A stretch of 64,000 bases of DNA from Ceratodon purpureus (taxonomy: Eukaryota; Streptophyta; Bryopsida; Pseudoditrichales; Ditrichaceae), in the NCBI GenBank assembly GCA_014871385.1, contig CM026423.1:5158244-5222243 (forward strand), in the 5' to 3' direction. The notes under the pieces are model-generated. The model had not been told where the DNA came from, did not search any database, and saw only the letters and a program-made list of their open reading frames with translations. A program made the position numbers and the translations under genes. Position 1 is the first letter of the stretch. Each line of letters starts with the position of its first letter. Positions 34,920 to 46,928 of the stretch are shown here, one piece after another.

Positions 34920-37750
34920 CTCCGCCATGTGTCAGGGGTTGTGCTTACAGGGCTCACTGCCTGTGATGTGATCTAAAGCAAGCCCCAAGTAAGTTAAGTA
35001 CCGTACTCTCACCCTCACCCATAAGAGCCAGTTTCTTACAGATTTTGATTTTGGAAATTGGGCTCAGGTTTATGTTTGTAAAACATCATGGTTTAATTTT
35101 TGTTTTGTCATTGGAAGGAGAGTTGTCTTTCTTTGAAGTGGAGGAGTCTCAAAATGAGTGTATGTTTGTATCAAGTTTGATACAGTTCCTTGTGACTTGG
35201 TTGGACGTCTTGCAGTGAGTGCCTCTCAAGTGTTGTGTTAAAACACTCTGCTGTTGGATGGGTGATAGAGTTGTCTGAAAAAGTCTACTGAAATAGAAGT
35301 ATTTGGCAAGAGTTTTGACAAAGGAGGGGTCGTTGACATCTTTGACAAGGTGTCTCCCAATTAGTAGTTTGATATACCACTTCACTCATAGAGACGTTGT
35401 CGGATCAACTATGTTTTGTCTAAAAGATTAAAAAAGATTAGATATAACGTATAAAATCAAGGATGGATTCTTTTTAATAACTATGTTGTCTTTGAAGCTC
35501 TACAATTTTCAATGAAGTTTTTTATTCAAGTTCTATGTTACTTTGAAGACGGATGTAAAAAAGATTCTAAAGGTCAGCTTGCCTATTCTTGAGACCCATC
35601 ATATTTCTGAGCCCTACTAACCCATATTAAACCGAGCTTAAATCCACCCAAAGTGTAGCTCATGATTACTTTCCTCTTACACACTTGTTAGGTGCCTTTC
35701 TCTCATTGGGTGATTCTTGTTCACAAATGGATAGGCATGTGGTGGAGAATAAAAAGGAAAGTGGACATGTTCATGCCCGACCTATGTCTCATAACATGCA
35801 TTTACTTGTCCTCCACTTTGAAAATTCATAATAATTGGAGGAATACTGGTACTTAGAAAATTATGATTCAACTTGGAATAATTTCCCACTGCATTTACTA
35901 ATGTAGAGAAAAAAGTTCATGTTGCCTATTTGTGAAGAACTATAAGAACCCCTTAAATGCTCGGGAACAGGCACACTGACCTTATATATTGTATTTTAAT
36001 ACACTCGTATTTTAAGTATTTCAATCACACACAAGGAAGTAAATCACTTAATCAAAGTTGCGGGAACATGGTAATGTAAAAACTTGAAACGGTGCTCTAA
36101 AAATGAGTACTCTATATTATTCTATTTTTGTTTTGTTTTTGATTATAGTAGCGCTTCATCATTATAAATGTGTAGTTCAGCTGGAGGGAAGTATCTACCA
36201 CCATGGCCCTGAGGGAATGTATCTACCACCATGGAACCCTAAACACAGCGTTCTTAAAAAGAACTGTTTACTGAGGGACCTACCAGGCTACCATTGGCAG
36301 CAAAGCCAAACATTTCTGAGACCAGGAGAAAAGAAGGATCAATCCCGGATTTTCTAATAAATTGAACCATGTGTTATCACTTTGAAGCCCATACCGTATG
36401 CTCATTGCCTGGGGCTGCTTGCTTTAGGTCTGTCAGACGGGGGATCCATGCACTGTCTGCTGGTATTCTTGATTAGGCCCGCATTGAAGCACTCCCCGCA
36501 CAGGCATATGTCAATTCCCGGTATAATGATCCAAGGAGATGTTTACAAATACCAAATGACACAAACTCATTGCCCCCCCTGAACATGATAAACTCGTTTG
36601 CATATATGATATGATGTAGCAAAGGAGAAGAACTTCAGCCTTCATTATAAACTGGGTCCAAATTGCAGTGTCATTCTTAAAACATCTGCCACACCATGTG
36701 AGTCGTGGAAAACAATTCATTACCAACGGTCTAACGGGTTTTGTTAGAAACCCTTTCGCGAATCACTTTCTCATGAAAAATTGTACATACATTTCTTACA
36801 GAGTGCTGAAGTTGCTAGTTCAATCAAGGAATGGCGAGGCACATGATAGACCAACATCACAGAATACAAAGGAAATAAATACCGTAACACCGTAGCCAAT
36901 TTGTTCTTACATAATTCTAAATATACAAAATAAATAAAATTTTAAATTATGAAGACATAAAAACAAAAATAGAATAAAATAGTTTTTGCAATATTTTGGT
37001 ATTTTCAAGCCATTGAAAGCGATTTTTTACTGATTTTTTGCTAAAAACCAAAAATATGAAATTCTGTTTTTTAGAAAGGAACCTTAATTTTCACCAAAAA
37101 AAAAAAAAAAAAAAAAAAAAACATTTGTTTGCTGAGGACTGAACTTGCTATGGTGTTACGGTAGCAGATGTGGCTACTTCAAATTTACAGGGCCTCAATT
37201 TTCAGGCAGGGCACTGCACACAACATGGCCTACAAGGGCTAGATCGTCGCTCTTTTATGTGGTCGACATACATAACATGCGGCTGTACTATGATATAAAG
37301 CTTCAACACAAACTTCAAACCTGTAACTCTTCCATTCATGACTCAGTCACCTCTGAAAGCAACCTGAACCCAACTCCACTTCAAATTTTGTCGCTCCAAG
37401 CATGGAAGTTAGTAAAGAGTCTCGCTGTAAAATGTAACTTTGGCAGAATTGCAGAATCTGTTATTTATGCCCATGTGTATTATTCTGCAGGGACTGAAAT
37501 ATAGCATCACTGTACCAAACTGGCAGAAGGATGAGAAGGACGGAAATAGAGCAGACCAAGGCACAACATCTCAACAAACATGGCACAAAACCCTCCCGTT
37601 ATTCTTGAAACTCCACCGAAGCACCATTAAAACATACCTATCTCCATTCGGGATTTATCTCATGACTCATGACTCACAGCCAGTTTACACAGCAGTCAAG
37701 AAATGCTCGGAACCCCCAGCCTGAACTGCCCCCAGGTCGTTCAGACGGCC
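34920..37750. other. Gene-poor stretch with homopolymer tract
   Basis: No gene is supported. A 16-base motif GTATCTACCACCATGG occurs twice 28 bases apart (about 36,190 and 36,218). An uninterrupted A run of about 26 bases lies near 37,097-37,122. Confidence 0.5.
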
Positions 37751-37756
37751 TGGAGC

Positions 37757-37769
37757 AGTTGTGTTTTGT

Positions 37770-37814
<45 letters not shown>

Positions 37815-37886
37815 AGAGTTGTGTTTTTCTCTCGATCAATTTACATTCATTTGTTTCAAAAAAAAAAATCAAAAAAAAAAAAAAAC
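37757..37886. repeat. Poly(T) tract in a short direct repeat, followed by a LINE-like tail
   Basis: A run of more than 40 T (about 37,771-37,813) lies between two copies of AGTTGTGTTTT (37757-37767 and 37817-37827). Immediately after, TTTACATTCATTTGTTTC and two A runs (to about 37,886) resemble the LINE tails seen elsewhere in the window. The pattern suggests a retroposed tail fragment, possibly two insertions. Confidence 0.45.
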
Positions 37887-37889
37887 ATA

Positions 37890-40800
37890 CTATTGCTTGG
37901 ACAAAGCACTCTATGGAAATTGAGCAATAAGATTGGGTGAGGGTTTAAGGTTGTCCAATTAAGGTGTAGGCTATAGTCAATATAATTTTTGTTTTTATTT
38001 TTTTAAGAGAGATTAAAATAAAATCTTAGTGAGATAGGGTAATCAAGTCCCGGAGAGGGCATTTTCCGTTTTTTCATGAAGCATCAAACAGTTCATATAA
38101 AATGAAAAATACCCATAGTGATGTTACGTATTTAAACATTCATCCATATGATATATGTAAATTTTTAGACAACTATAATTCATGATATTAATATCCAGGT
38201 GTGAAAATTTAAGCTAAAACTCTTTAAATATTTAGGCCACTTCAAAAAATGATAATAAATATTAATTTGGTACAATTTCACAATATTATACACCAAAACA
38301 ATGTTGCAATGGACTAAGCTTGTATAAACAAGTACTTGTGCTGTTGTTAAAGTAACATATTGTTTGTCAACATCAAAATATATACTTCTTGCAAGGAATA
38401 TTGGGTGAATTCTAAAATAATATGATTTTTTAAACCAAAAACATTGTTGCTTCCAAAGTGCCGTAAGTGTAAATAAAAGTTAGATATTGAAATTTCAATT
38501 ATAGTGTTTGTTTTTACACTTGTTACAAATGATGTGGATTTAATTTAGACCCTCGAAGTCTAATAGATTGAAAATTCATAATGTTTGAAAATCAAGACTT
38601 TGTTCTAAAACTTGATTAAAGGCAATTTGGAATTGAAATTCTATCTTCAACCCTTTTCTTCATAAAATAGTTTTCAATCACACATTTTTTTATAAACATT
38701 TGAACAAAGATTTCATGAAATAAAAACGAACATTTCCAATTGGCATAGCAATGTCAAAAAATGGCATTTACTTACAGAGATGAAAGAATTCTAAAACCAA
38801 CCTTTTTATAAAAAAAATTGCCAAATATATCCAACCATCTTCCATTCCTTTGAGCCTAGGAACTAGACTTGAATTGGAATCCAACACAACAATTTATTTT
38901 TTTGGATTTCTTGTAGTGTTGAACACCAAAATTTTATTTTTGAAACTTTCAATAAATATTTATATTCAATTCTATAAAATAATTATCTCTATAATTAAGG
39001 AAGTGCATGTTAAAATGTTAAAAAAATTGTGTTAAAAGATACACTAAAAATAATTGAAGAGTTCCAAAAAACATATAAATAACCATTAAAGTGATAAACA
39101 ATATGAATAACCTTTGAAGTAATCAGAAAAGTTGCATTTTTTGAAAAAACACATAAATTAGATTTCATGTAAGATTTCTTGTAGAATTGGCTTGTAATTG
39201 ACAAATGATCAGACATTTTTTTTTTTACGATATAGATTTTTTTAATATTGTTTCATTCCTTAGATGAAACATTGAAGTTATTTGTTTTAAAGATATAAGT
39301 CTCTTCATGTATCATCTAAAAAAACTAGATTGATTTTGGATTTTTGCCATTGAATCTATAGCATTTTTAATTTATTGCCTCTATTTCCATTTATGTAGGA
39401 AGATATTAAAAATACTGAAAAATTAACCCTTCAAATGGATTAGATTTGCTTCTCACATCTCAATTGTTTAAAGACTCAATTCCAAAAATTATATATTTTT
39501 TGGCCAATATTTATTTAGAACCAATCGTGAATAGTGGATTAAGTCATTTGTGTAAAAAAAATTCCATGCAGTCTATGTAGCATTAATATGAATAATTCTT
39601 ATATGACTTTGGAATTAAAGACAACTATGCTTATATGAATAAGCGATGAACATGTATAAATCAAATATGAAACTAAGGATGAAATACAATTAATGAAGTT
39701 GAAAGTATACAAAATAAATTATGAAAATACATGATGACCTTAGTCCATTTCTATCCAAAATACAGGATTTCATAACCTCTTTTTCTCCAAATTAACACAT
39801 ATGAAGATCAATTTTTTAACAAAGGAACATAATCTTTATAAGGTCTAGTAACAGCTAACCGTTAATATTTACTAGTATGTTTTTTGGAATTTGCAAGGAA
39901 TACAATTCCTGTATTGATACATATGCAATTTCAACACTTATTGGAGTAAAACTTCTCGACCATGGACAATATTCAACTTCACTTTCAAAAAATGAATACA
40001 CAATGTATATGCATATGTTATATATCCTACAATATGTATGTATGTAAATTTACCTTGCATATTTGAAAATATTATAGCTTCTAAAATCAACACCATGTAG
40101 TAAAATCATTTAGTAAGGGCTTATCCAATGACCTAAAACCACCAACTTAAGCTGCTTGGGGTATTTTGAGCAGGGATAAATTCTGAAAAAGAATATGAGA
40201 GGCTTTGAAATAGGATTTCAGGAGGATTAGAAAAAATGCAACAAGAAATATGTATTTATCAATTTTTTACACAAATCTAAAGTGTAAAGTAACGTATGAC
40301 CCAAAACCAATCACATGCTCTAATGTACACGTGAGGTACATTTTTTTTTCACAATCTAGGAATTAGGCGTGATCGATTTTGGGGGAGTGGGTGGTATTAG
40401 TACAACCAACCATGAGGTAAGAATAGCATAAACAGTTAACACCCACAAAGCGTACAATAGAGTCACAGTGAAACATGGACATGGTGGATTGAAAACGAAG
40501 AAGTTCTCCATGAGCAACCAAGTTTTGGTGGACCAATGAGGCTTTGCCACATAATATCAACTGTGGTTTTCTTACGTCCACTTTTCTATGATGTTAGTTA
40601 ACAGTTTAAGAACACCATCACTTTTGGTTCAAGAAGAGTCTAGTATACAAGAAGGGGGTTTGATGAACTTCCTACTTTGAGGAATTCTAGAGAATTATTT
40701 GCGGGGAACAAAAAATTCACAGAATTTCTAACTCCATTCCTTCTCGTCGAATCACCTTATTTTCACTGTTTCTGGTTTTGCTACCTTAGTAATGTCCCTT

Positions 40801-42678
40801 CTAGTGTGGCTTCACATACCTGATCAGCAAAGGAAGCGGGAATGGTTTGATTTAATAAACATGCTCACAAGCTATGAAGGATCGGGAGCAAGAGTTCCAT
40901 TCAAGCCAGTCCAAGTATTGGAGAAGGCCAGGGAAAAGAAGAAGGGAATCAAATCTGGTGCAGGGCAAGCAGGTTTTGGTTGCGGGTCAAAGGTCAAACA
41001 TAAAGGTGAGGGGCAAAAGGCAGACCAAAAGCGGAAGTAGCAAGACAGAGTGTCCATGAGTCGATCATGGTGGTCCCTCTTTTTGGTGAAGAGTTGGCAC
41101 ATGACATTATTTTCTCTTCCTTCCCCTCTTCTTCACTTGTCCTTCACATGGCAATCATACCCACTCGCTCGCTCAACTCCTTCAAGGTGGCCCAACTATT
41201 TACTTCCCCCTTCCCGCCTTCGTCTTTAGGCCCCCCCTTCCATCCCAATCATAAATACGACACGCTTCTTCACATGGAGCACACTGGTTTCTTATCCCTT
41301 CCAATAAAAGCAATGGTTGGTGAATTGCTAGGTGACTGAATTTTGGGTGATGTTCCTTTCGGCCATGGTGAAATCTGGGTAGCCTACAGCTGAAATTTTG
41401 TGTTTGTAGAGGCCTAAGATTGGCCCACTTTTATGAAAAATGTAGTGGGTTTTGTCAATGTATAGGAGCATCATGGGCCGTCATGGCCTATTTTCAAGTG
41501 ATTAGATTTTTTGAATTTGTCATTTTAGAGACACCAGTTATGCACTGATTGCTCGGGCTGTATGTAGTGACAAGCTCAACCTTTTTCATGCTTTTTTTGG
41601 GGAAAGTATCACAATATGTGTTCATTGTAACTTGTAAATATAGCACATCTCGGACTACTTTCAAGATGATTGGCATAATTCAGCTAATAACCATTTAGAA
41701 TTTCTGATATATTACACTTCCTGATCGTTTCAGATTCAATCTTCTGTAATATCAAGCCACCCGACAGTCAAAAATTGTTCTAGAAGCGCATGACTTCAGA
41801 ACACCCGAATTCCTTGTCTGGAAAAACTTATCATGGAAGTTACAATGTCGAAGTGGTCCACTGTATACTTTTTCCACCGGGTTTGTATGATATGAGGCGA
41901 GGAATATGTTATCATTGCTCCACCTTCAAGTAGTTCTTCGTGCATGATATGAATAAGTTTGAACTGGTCTAGCTGGGTGACATGGTGGTATATATCATGT
42001 TTCCATATTGTCTCTCTATATGTTGACACACCTAATATTCTCATGATGGAATTTTGGCCATGTTCCGGTGATAATGTACATCATGGTATGGTTTCGTAGA
42101 TGTGGGGGGACCAATATTATTTTTCTTCACTTTTGCGTATTTTCCTGCCAATTTCGCATTCAGGAACTGGAACATTTGCAGATGAAGATGATATGACACA
42201 TCAGCGGGATGGTTTTATGGAGCACCAAAAAGAAACGGTTGGGTAGTTGTTTTATTTTTATTCTTTCCTGAGAAAATAGAACAGCTTCTATTGCAAGAAG
42301 TAAAAGTAACGGCTGAGAACTGTAATGAAGTGTCTTTTTTCAATATCCAAAGAATATTTCTTCAGCTATTCTTTGCTCTTTTCTGGAGATGGAGGCCCAT
42401 GTGAGGATATGTTTGATGGATTCATGGAACTAGTCCTTTGTCAATTTTATCTTTACCACATTGTTAAGTTTGGTAATTTCCTAAATTGTATGGGATTACA
42501 TATTTTGCATAGGTTGTGTTCCCAACATCCGTGTTTAAATGGTCAGAAGTGAGTCAACATTCAGGAATTTCTTTCTTCGGGGACTCTTCAAACTAATTTT
42601 CTCTGGCTAATAATATTGAGGATATTCATTCAGTCTGTTTGTATGCTGGCTTAGGTTTTGCCCATGGTTGCAAATTAA
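37890..42678. other. Large AT-rich, gene-poor stretch
   Basis: From 37,900 to 40,350 the sequence is extremely AT-rich with no coding signal. From 40,350 to 42,600 composition is more balanced. Short open frames (40356-40550 minus, 40792-41040 plus, 41067-41339 plus, 41796-42044 minus) show no recognised domain and are not called. A non-coding transcript in the 41,000-42,600 part cannot be excluded. Confidence 0.5.
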
Positions 42679-42682
42679 TTAA

Positions 42683-43611
42683 CCCCTAAATTTCCTTGTG
42701 TTTTTGAGAGCTTGAATCCTCAAAACTGCGATTTTTTACCACTATGCCCTCTCAAGGATATGAAACAAATTTTTAAACTTTTTTTGGAATTTCAGCCGTA
42801 AGATCTTGTACCTAACCCTGCTTGGAAGAACTGATCCAAATTTCAACCGTTGGATAATTTTCATTAGTGAGATCGTAGTGTTCAAAGTTTCAGCAGATAT
42901 TTTTTTGGGCCTTGGCCGAGAGGCATGGTGCAAATGGGCAAAAGGGAGACTTAATGATTATGACTTCAAAAAATTTGGTCATATTTTTTTCTATGTAGCT
43001 AACTAGGTTAGGTATGCACTTGCAAAATTTTAGGCCAAAAAAACGCTTTTTAGACCTTCATAAAAATTATTTTCCATAAGAAGGTATAAAATTGACAAAA
43101 TAGTAAAACATGCATTACAAAAACAATTTGTGAGCTTAAGAAAAAGTGAACGGTGAGTAGGTACCTTTATAAATTTTTGATTTTTGGGAAAAACAATTTT
43201 TTAAAAATTCAAAAATCTCGAATTTTGACAAATTTTTAAAGGAAAAATTCAAAAATTACTAAAAACTGTGAAGCTTGTCTTTGTAAGTTTTGGAGGCTGC
43301 CCTTGTAAAATTGGTAAACTTTTTGACTTGGGTCACTATGGAACTTGAGTATTGATTTGGTTATGAAAATATTTCAATTTTTGTTTTTTTAAAAATACCT
43401 AATTTTAGACTGCCCGTTTTCGACTTGAAACCTAAAATTTCTAGATGAAGGTTCTAAAATTGGAATTTGGCTTCAAATTTTTTACTACATAGACCTTACC
43501 ATAAAGGGAGCATCCAGTAAAAATCTTGAAAAAAAATATTACTTTTAACCTCCCCATCTAGGCTGCCCGAATTTGCAAAAACCCATTTTGGGTTTTAAGG
43601 ATAGTTAGGGG
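42683..43611. mobile_element. TTAA-flanked DNA transposon, copy 1, 929 bp, non-autonomous
   Basis: The element begins CCCCTAAATTTCCTTG and ends with the inverted TTAGGGG. TTAA stands exactly outside both ends (42679-42682 and 43612-43615). The element at 62251-63173 has the same termini and flanks and is related over both subterminal regions in the opposite orientation: AAAACTGC(G/A)ATTTTT and AAGATCTT near one end, AATGGG plus AATTCGGGCA near the other. Exact TTAA duplication with CCC-starting ends is the hallmark of piggyBac-type elements. No transposase frame is present. Confidence 0.75.
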
Positions 43612-43615
43612 TTAA

Positions 43616-44631
43616 ATAACATGCAAAGAAGTCCAAATATTGAAGGTCATTTCTAGTTAATCTGGTCTGCGGAACCTAGTAATGCACAACCTAACCAACT
43701 CTCAAATTTGGGTACAAGTTTCCAATTCTATTTTTAATTTTTTTTTTAAAGGTTGTGATGGTGGAACACGTATATTTCCATATTCAAATACAAATAGTTG
43801 AGGTCTAGTGTATTAGCAAGTTACTAGTACTACCTCATGTTACTTACTAACATCGCATATCATATGTTTGCAAAATAAAAATAAAGACTTCAAAAAGTTC
43901 CTCACACATTTCAAAGTTTTATTTTTTATTTTTTTGACTGAGAAACTCAAATTTCTCTAAAAATGTCTTATATTGTATCAACAATGTCTATTCAATATAA
44001 TGGACATTTAAAAAATTCAATTTGTAGTTAATTGTTCAGTAACTTCAGCAAATTGTTACTACAATGAGATTTATTTTAAGATCTATGAAATCCCAAATGA
44101 TTTGTATGTTTATTGCATATTAATTGTCTATAAGTGCATCAAATTATACAATAACAAATTACAATGAATCCTTTTCTCCTTTTGGATTTAAATGTTGTAG
44201 GAATTGTAACTTTATAAAACATAATAGAATTGGTTATAGAAATGATAAATTTGTAAAATTAATTTATTTTTGGATTAAAAAATGATATAGAAGAATACAA
44301 AGATAAGCCTTTTATATGATTTTTTTTACAACTCAAGTCTTGAGTTGCTATGATGTGTTTAGTCATTTTTTATTCTTCAATCTTCATAGTTTGAAAATAT
44401 TACCTATCAAATCCACTCTATAAGGATACATTTAAAAATCACCAAATACAAGTCTTCATTTCTACAAACACTGTGGCTTTGAAGTCTATCATTCTTAATA
44501 CAATAATGATTAAGATTATTTTGGTCATATGTGTTTTTTGTGATAAATTTAATATCCATGTAGTTTCTTAAGACTATGGATACTTAAAGTTACAATATTT
44601 GTAAAATTGACCAAAATCATTGTCATCTAAA
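43616..44631. other. AT-rich intergenic DNA, no gene recognised
   Basis: Strongly AT-rich with short T and A runs. No open frame with coding character and no terminal repeats were seen. Confidence 0.5.
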
Positions 44632-44645
44632 AGTTGTATATACCA

Positions 44646-44794
44646 ATTACTAACTGGTTGTGATGTTTTCTCTTTTACATGGTTCAGAAGTCAGAAGTCT
44701 GTCATCGCCCTAGACATTTGTCTGATGAGGGTTGTACTTTAAATTCTTTGCAATGGAATTCGTTCATTTGCTTAAAAAATAAAATAAAAAAAAG
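44646..44794 (+). mobile_element. 5'-truncated LINE, 149 bp, with 14-bp target duplication
   Basis: Flanked by perfect copies of AGTTGTATATACCA (44632-44645 and 44795-44808). It contains GATGAGGGTTGTACTTT, then TTTGCAATGGAATTCGTTC, then ATTTGCTT and an AAAATAAAATAAAA tail. This is the same 3' end as the fragments at 4,798, 45,208 and 60,580. Confidence 0.85.
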
Positions 44795-45207
44795 AGTTGT
44801 ATATACCATAGAATACTCAGACCTCCAAAGCTTAAAGTGGTTGTGGTGTACAATTCAATCAATCAATGTAAAATTGACTCTAGAGAAGATGACAATACAA
44901 CACAGTACAAGTAAACATCACATGATACAAAATGTAGACCATACAATACACCTACTCATTATTTTCTCGTTTCACAGATTCCACTTTCACACCAAATGAT
45001 TTCTCACAAGCTTTTACTTAACATCCATTCAAAATCCAACAATCATGTTATTAAAGCGCTGGCACTAACCATACAAAATATAAAGTCACATCACATCAAA
45101 AACTCAATTTACTATCATCAATCCTAAATCCGAATCAAAGGACAGAAGCTGAAAAGATTATCCAAGACTTATTGAAAGCTTTTGACTCCAGGTGCTTGAT
45201 TAAAAAC

Positions 45208-45407
45208 ATTTTGAGAAGCATGATCTCTTATTGTTAGATGGATACTCATCCCGCCAGGTGGAGTTATCTCCAACTGGCACTAATTAGTTTTCTCTTTTTC
45301 TCTCAAGTTCTAATTACTTTCTACCCTGGATGAAAATCCAATGAGGGTTGTATTTTTCTTTCTGCAATGAAGTTCGTTCATTTGCCCCAAAAAATAAAAT
45401 AAAAAAT
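45208..45407 (+). mobile_element. 5'-truncated LINE, about 200 bp
   Basis: The 3' end GATGAGGGTTGTATTTT, TGCAATGAAGTTCGTTC and ATTTGCCCC with an AAAATAAAATAAAA tail matches the neighbouring fragment at 44,646. Possible target duplications CTTGATTAAAAAC (45195-45207) and CTTAATCAAAAAC (45408-45420) agree at 11 of 13 positions, so this copy may be older. A GATGG(A)TACTCATCCCG(CC) stretch near its 5' side is not otherwise explained. Confidence 0.7.
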
Positions 45408-45658
45408 CTTAATCAAAAACCATCTTACTACCCGCACTATCACCAAGACTAAATACCCAAAATACCCATTTAAATCCAACACAAAAACAAATCACCAAAA
45501 TCTTGGTTGAAAACAAACAAGGCACTTAATGACACCCCATAATACCACCTAAAAAGTGGCATTAAACTCCATATGTCCACATTTAGAGCACCACCCCATT
45601 GGCCCACAAAACCTCCAGATAAGCCACACAACAGAACCCACCCCAGGACGGTAATCAA

Positions 45659-45722
45659 AAAAAAAAAAAAAAAAAAAAAAAACACCCCCTTTCCTGTGCC
45701 TCCAAAACCAAGACTATTTATA
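45659..45722 (+). promoter_or_regulatory. Poly(A) tract and TATA box of the Aux/IAA gene
   Basis: An A run of about 25 bases (45,658-45,682) precedes a TATA-type motif TATTTATA at 45,715-45,722, followed by CCGCCCC. Transcription of the Aux/IAA gene would then start near 45,750, giving a leader of about 1.1 kb. This start is inferred. Confidence 0.45.
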
Positions 45723-45879
45723 CCGCCCCACAGAAACAAAACAGGAGGAACATATTGTACAGTGCAAAGATGATATAGCTGAGCTCAGCCTGGGCTTCAA
45801 AGCCAGAGATACAGTCCAAAGCCCCCCAAGTTAACTTAGTTTGGAGCTCCCAGTTGCAGCAGCTGCTCTGCCCCAGCTC

Positions 45880-46013
45880 TGGAGAGAGAGAAAACAAAAC
45901 CACAACACAGACAAGAGAGAGAGAGAGAGAGAGAGACACATAACTTACACACACAGAGAGAGAGACAGACACAGAGACAGAGACAGAGCCAGAGAGAGAG
46001 AGAGAGAAGAGGA
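45880..46013. repeat. (GA)n and (CA/GACA)n simple repeats in the Aux/IAA leader
   Basis: Several GA runs interrupted by ACACA and GACAGA units. GA repeats in leaders of plant genes are known binding sites for BPC/BBR-type factors. Whether that applies here is inference. Confidence 0.85.
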
Positions 46014-46034
46014 AGAAGAATCATTGAGCTTCAG

Positions 46035-46145
46035 ATGCCAGAGCTTGGAGCTTGCACTCATACCGAAGCTGTGCTCACTGCTGTGGTTGCTCATGTGGTG
46101 AAGGTGAAGCTCATGGTAGAGGACATCATCGACATGGCTATGTGA
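46035..46145 (+). promoter_or_regulatory. Upstream ORF in the Aux/IAA leader (36 codons)
   Basis: An ATG at 46035 opens a 36-residue frame (MPELGACTHTEAVLTAVV, then VKLMVEDIIDMAM) ending at 46145, well upstream of the main start at 46929. If it lies in the mature leader it could reduce main-frame translation. A leader intron (for example from the GGGGTAAG site near 46,214) could leave it in or remove nothing of it. Conservation is unknown. Confidence 0.4.
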
Positions 46146-46928
46146 GCTCTATGGTTGAAGTGGTGGAGAGATAGATACATATCTCTAGTTGGGAGCTGCA
46201 GGCAGGCAGGGGTAAGAAGAAGAAGGAGTTGGTTTTGTGGCCATAGGGTTTGTTTTGGTGAGCAGGGAATGAATGCAAGGTGATGGTGTTTGGGTGGAGG
46301 TTGGGATGTTGGGAGTGGTGGGAGCTTGGTAAAAGTGGAGTCTTTGAGGGTTAAGTTAGTGGAAAGAGTGGAGTTTGGTTGGAGTGGAGTTTGAGGAGGT
46401 GGTTGTAATTCACTTGTGGAGTGTTATTTTGTGTTGAGAGTTGGGATGTTGGAGTGTGATGTTGTTTGGGAGTGGAGTGGAGTGGAGGGATTTGTTGTGG
46501 AGCTAGAGGGTGTGGTTTGGGTGATGGTGGGAGGATGATCTCGGTATGTGTTTGTTGTTGGTGTGTTTGTTGGCTGGGAAGGGCTTGGGAGGTGGTCATG
46601 TTTAGGTAGATAATTGTTATGTTTTGTTTTGGAGTTGAGTGGTGTGATATGTGATGTTGGGAGTGGGAGGTTAATGTCAATGGTGGGATGGGAAGTGTTC
46701 CTGTTGGAGCAGGAGAATGACTCTTTTGGGATGTCTTGGCAGGTGAAGGACTGTTTGGCTGTGGATGTCGGCGAGGGCTCAGTTGAGTTAGGTTTCACGT
46801 TGTGAGGTGGAGAGGGCTACGGTGGTTTCTGCAGAGGGTGGTGCAGGGATTGGGGGAAGTGTTTGGAGGTAGAGGAGCTTGGTAGTGAGTGAGTCATATT
46901 TGGGGGCTTAGCCTGTAGATGAAGCTCG

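Noticed and set aside
40356-41339. Cluster of short open frames (for example 40792-41040, Lys-rich)
   Set aside because: No domain, leader or splice support. Lengths are within chance for this base composition.
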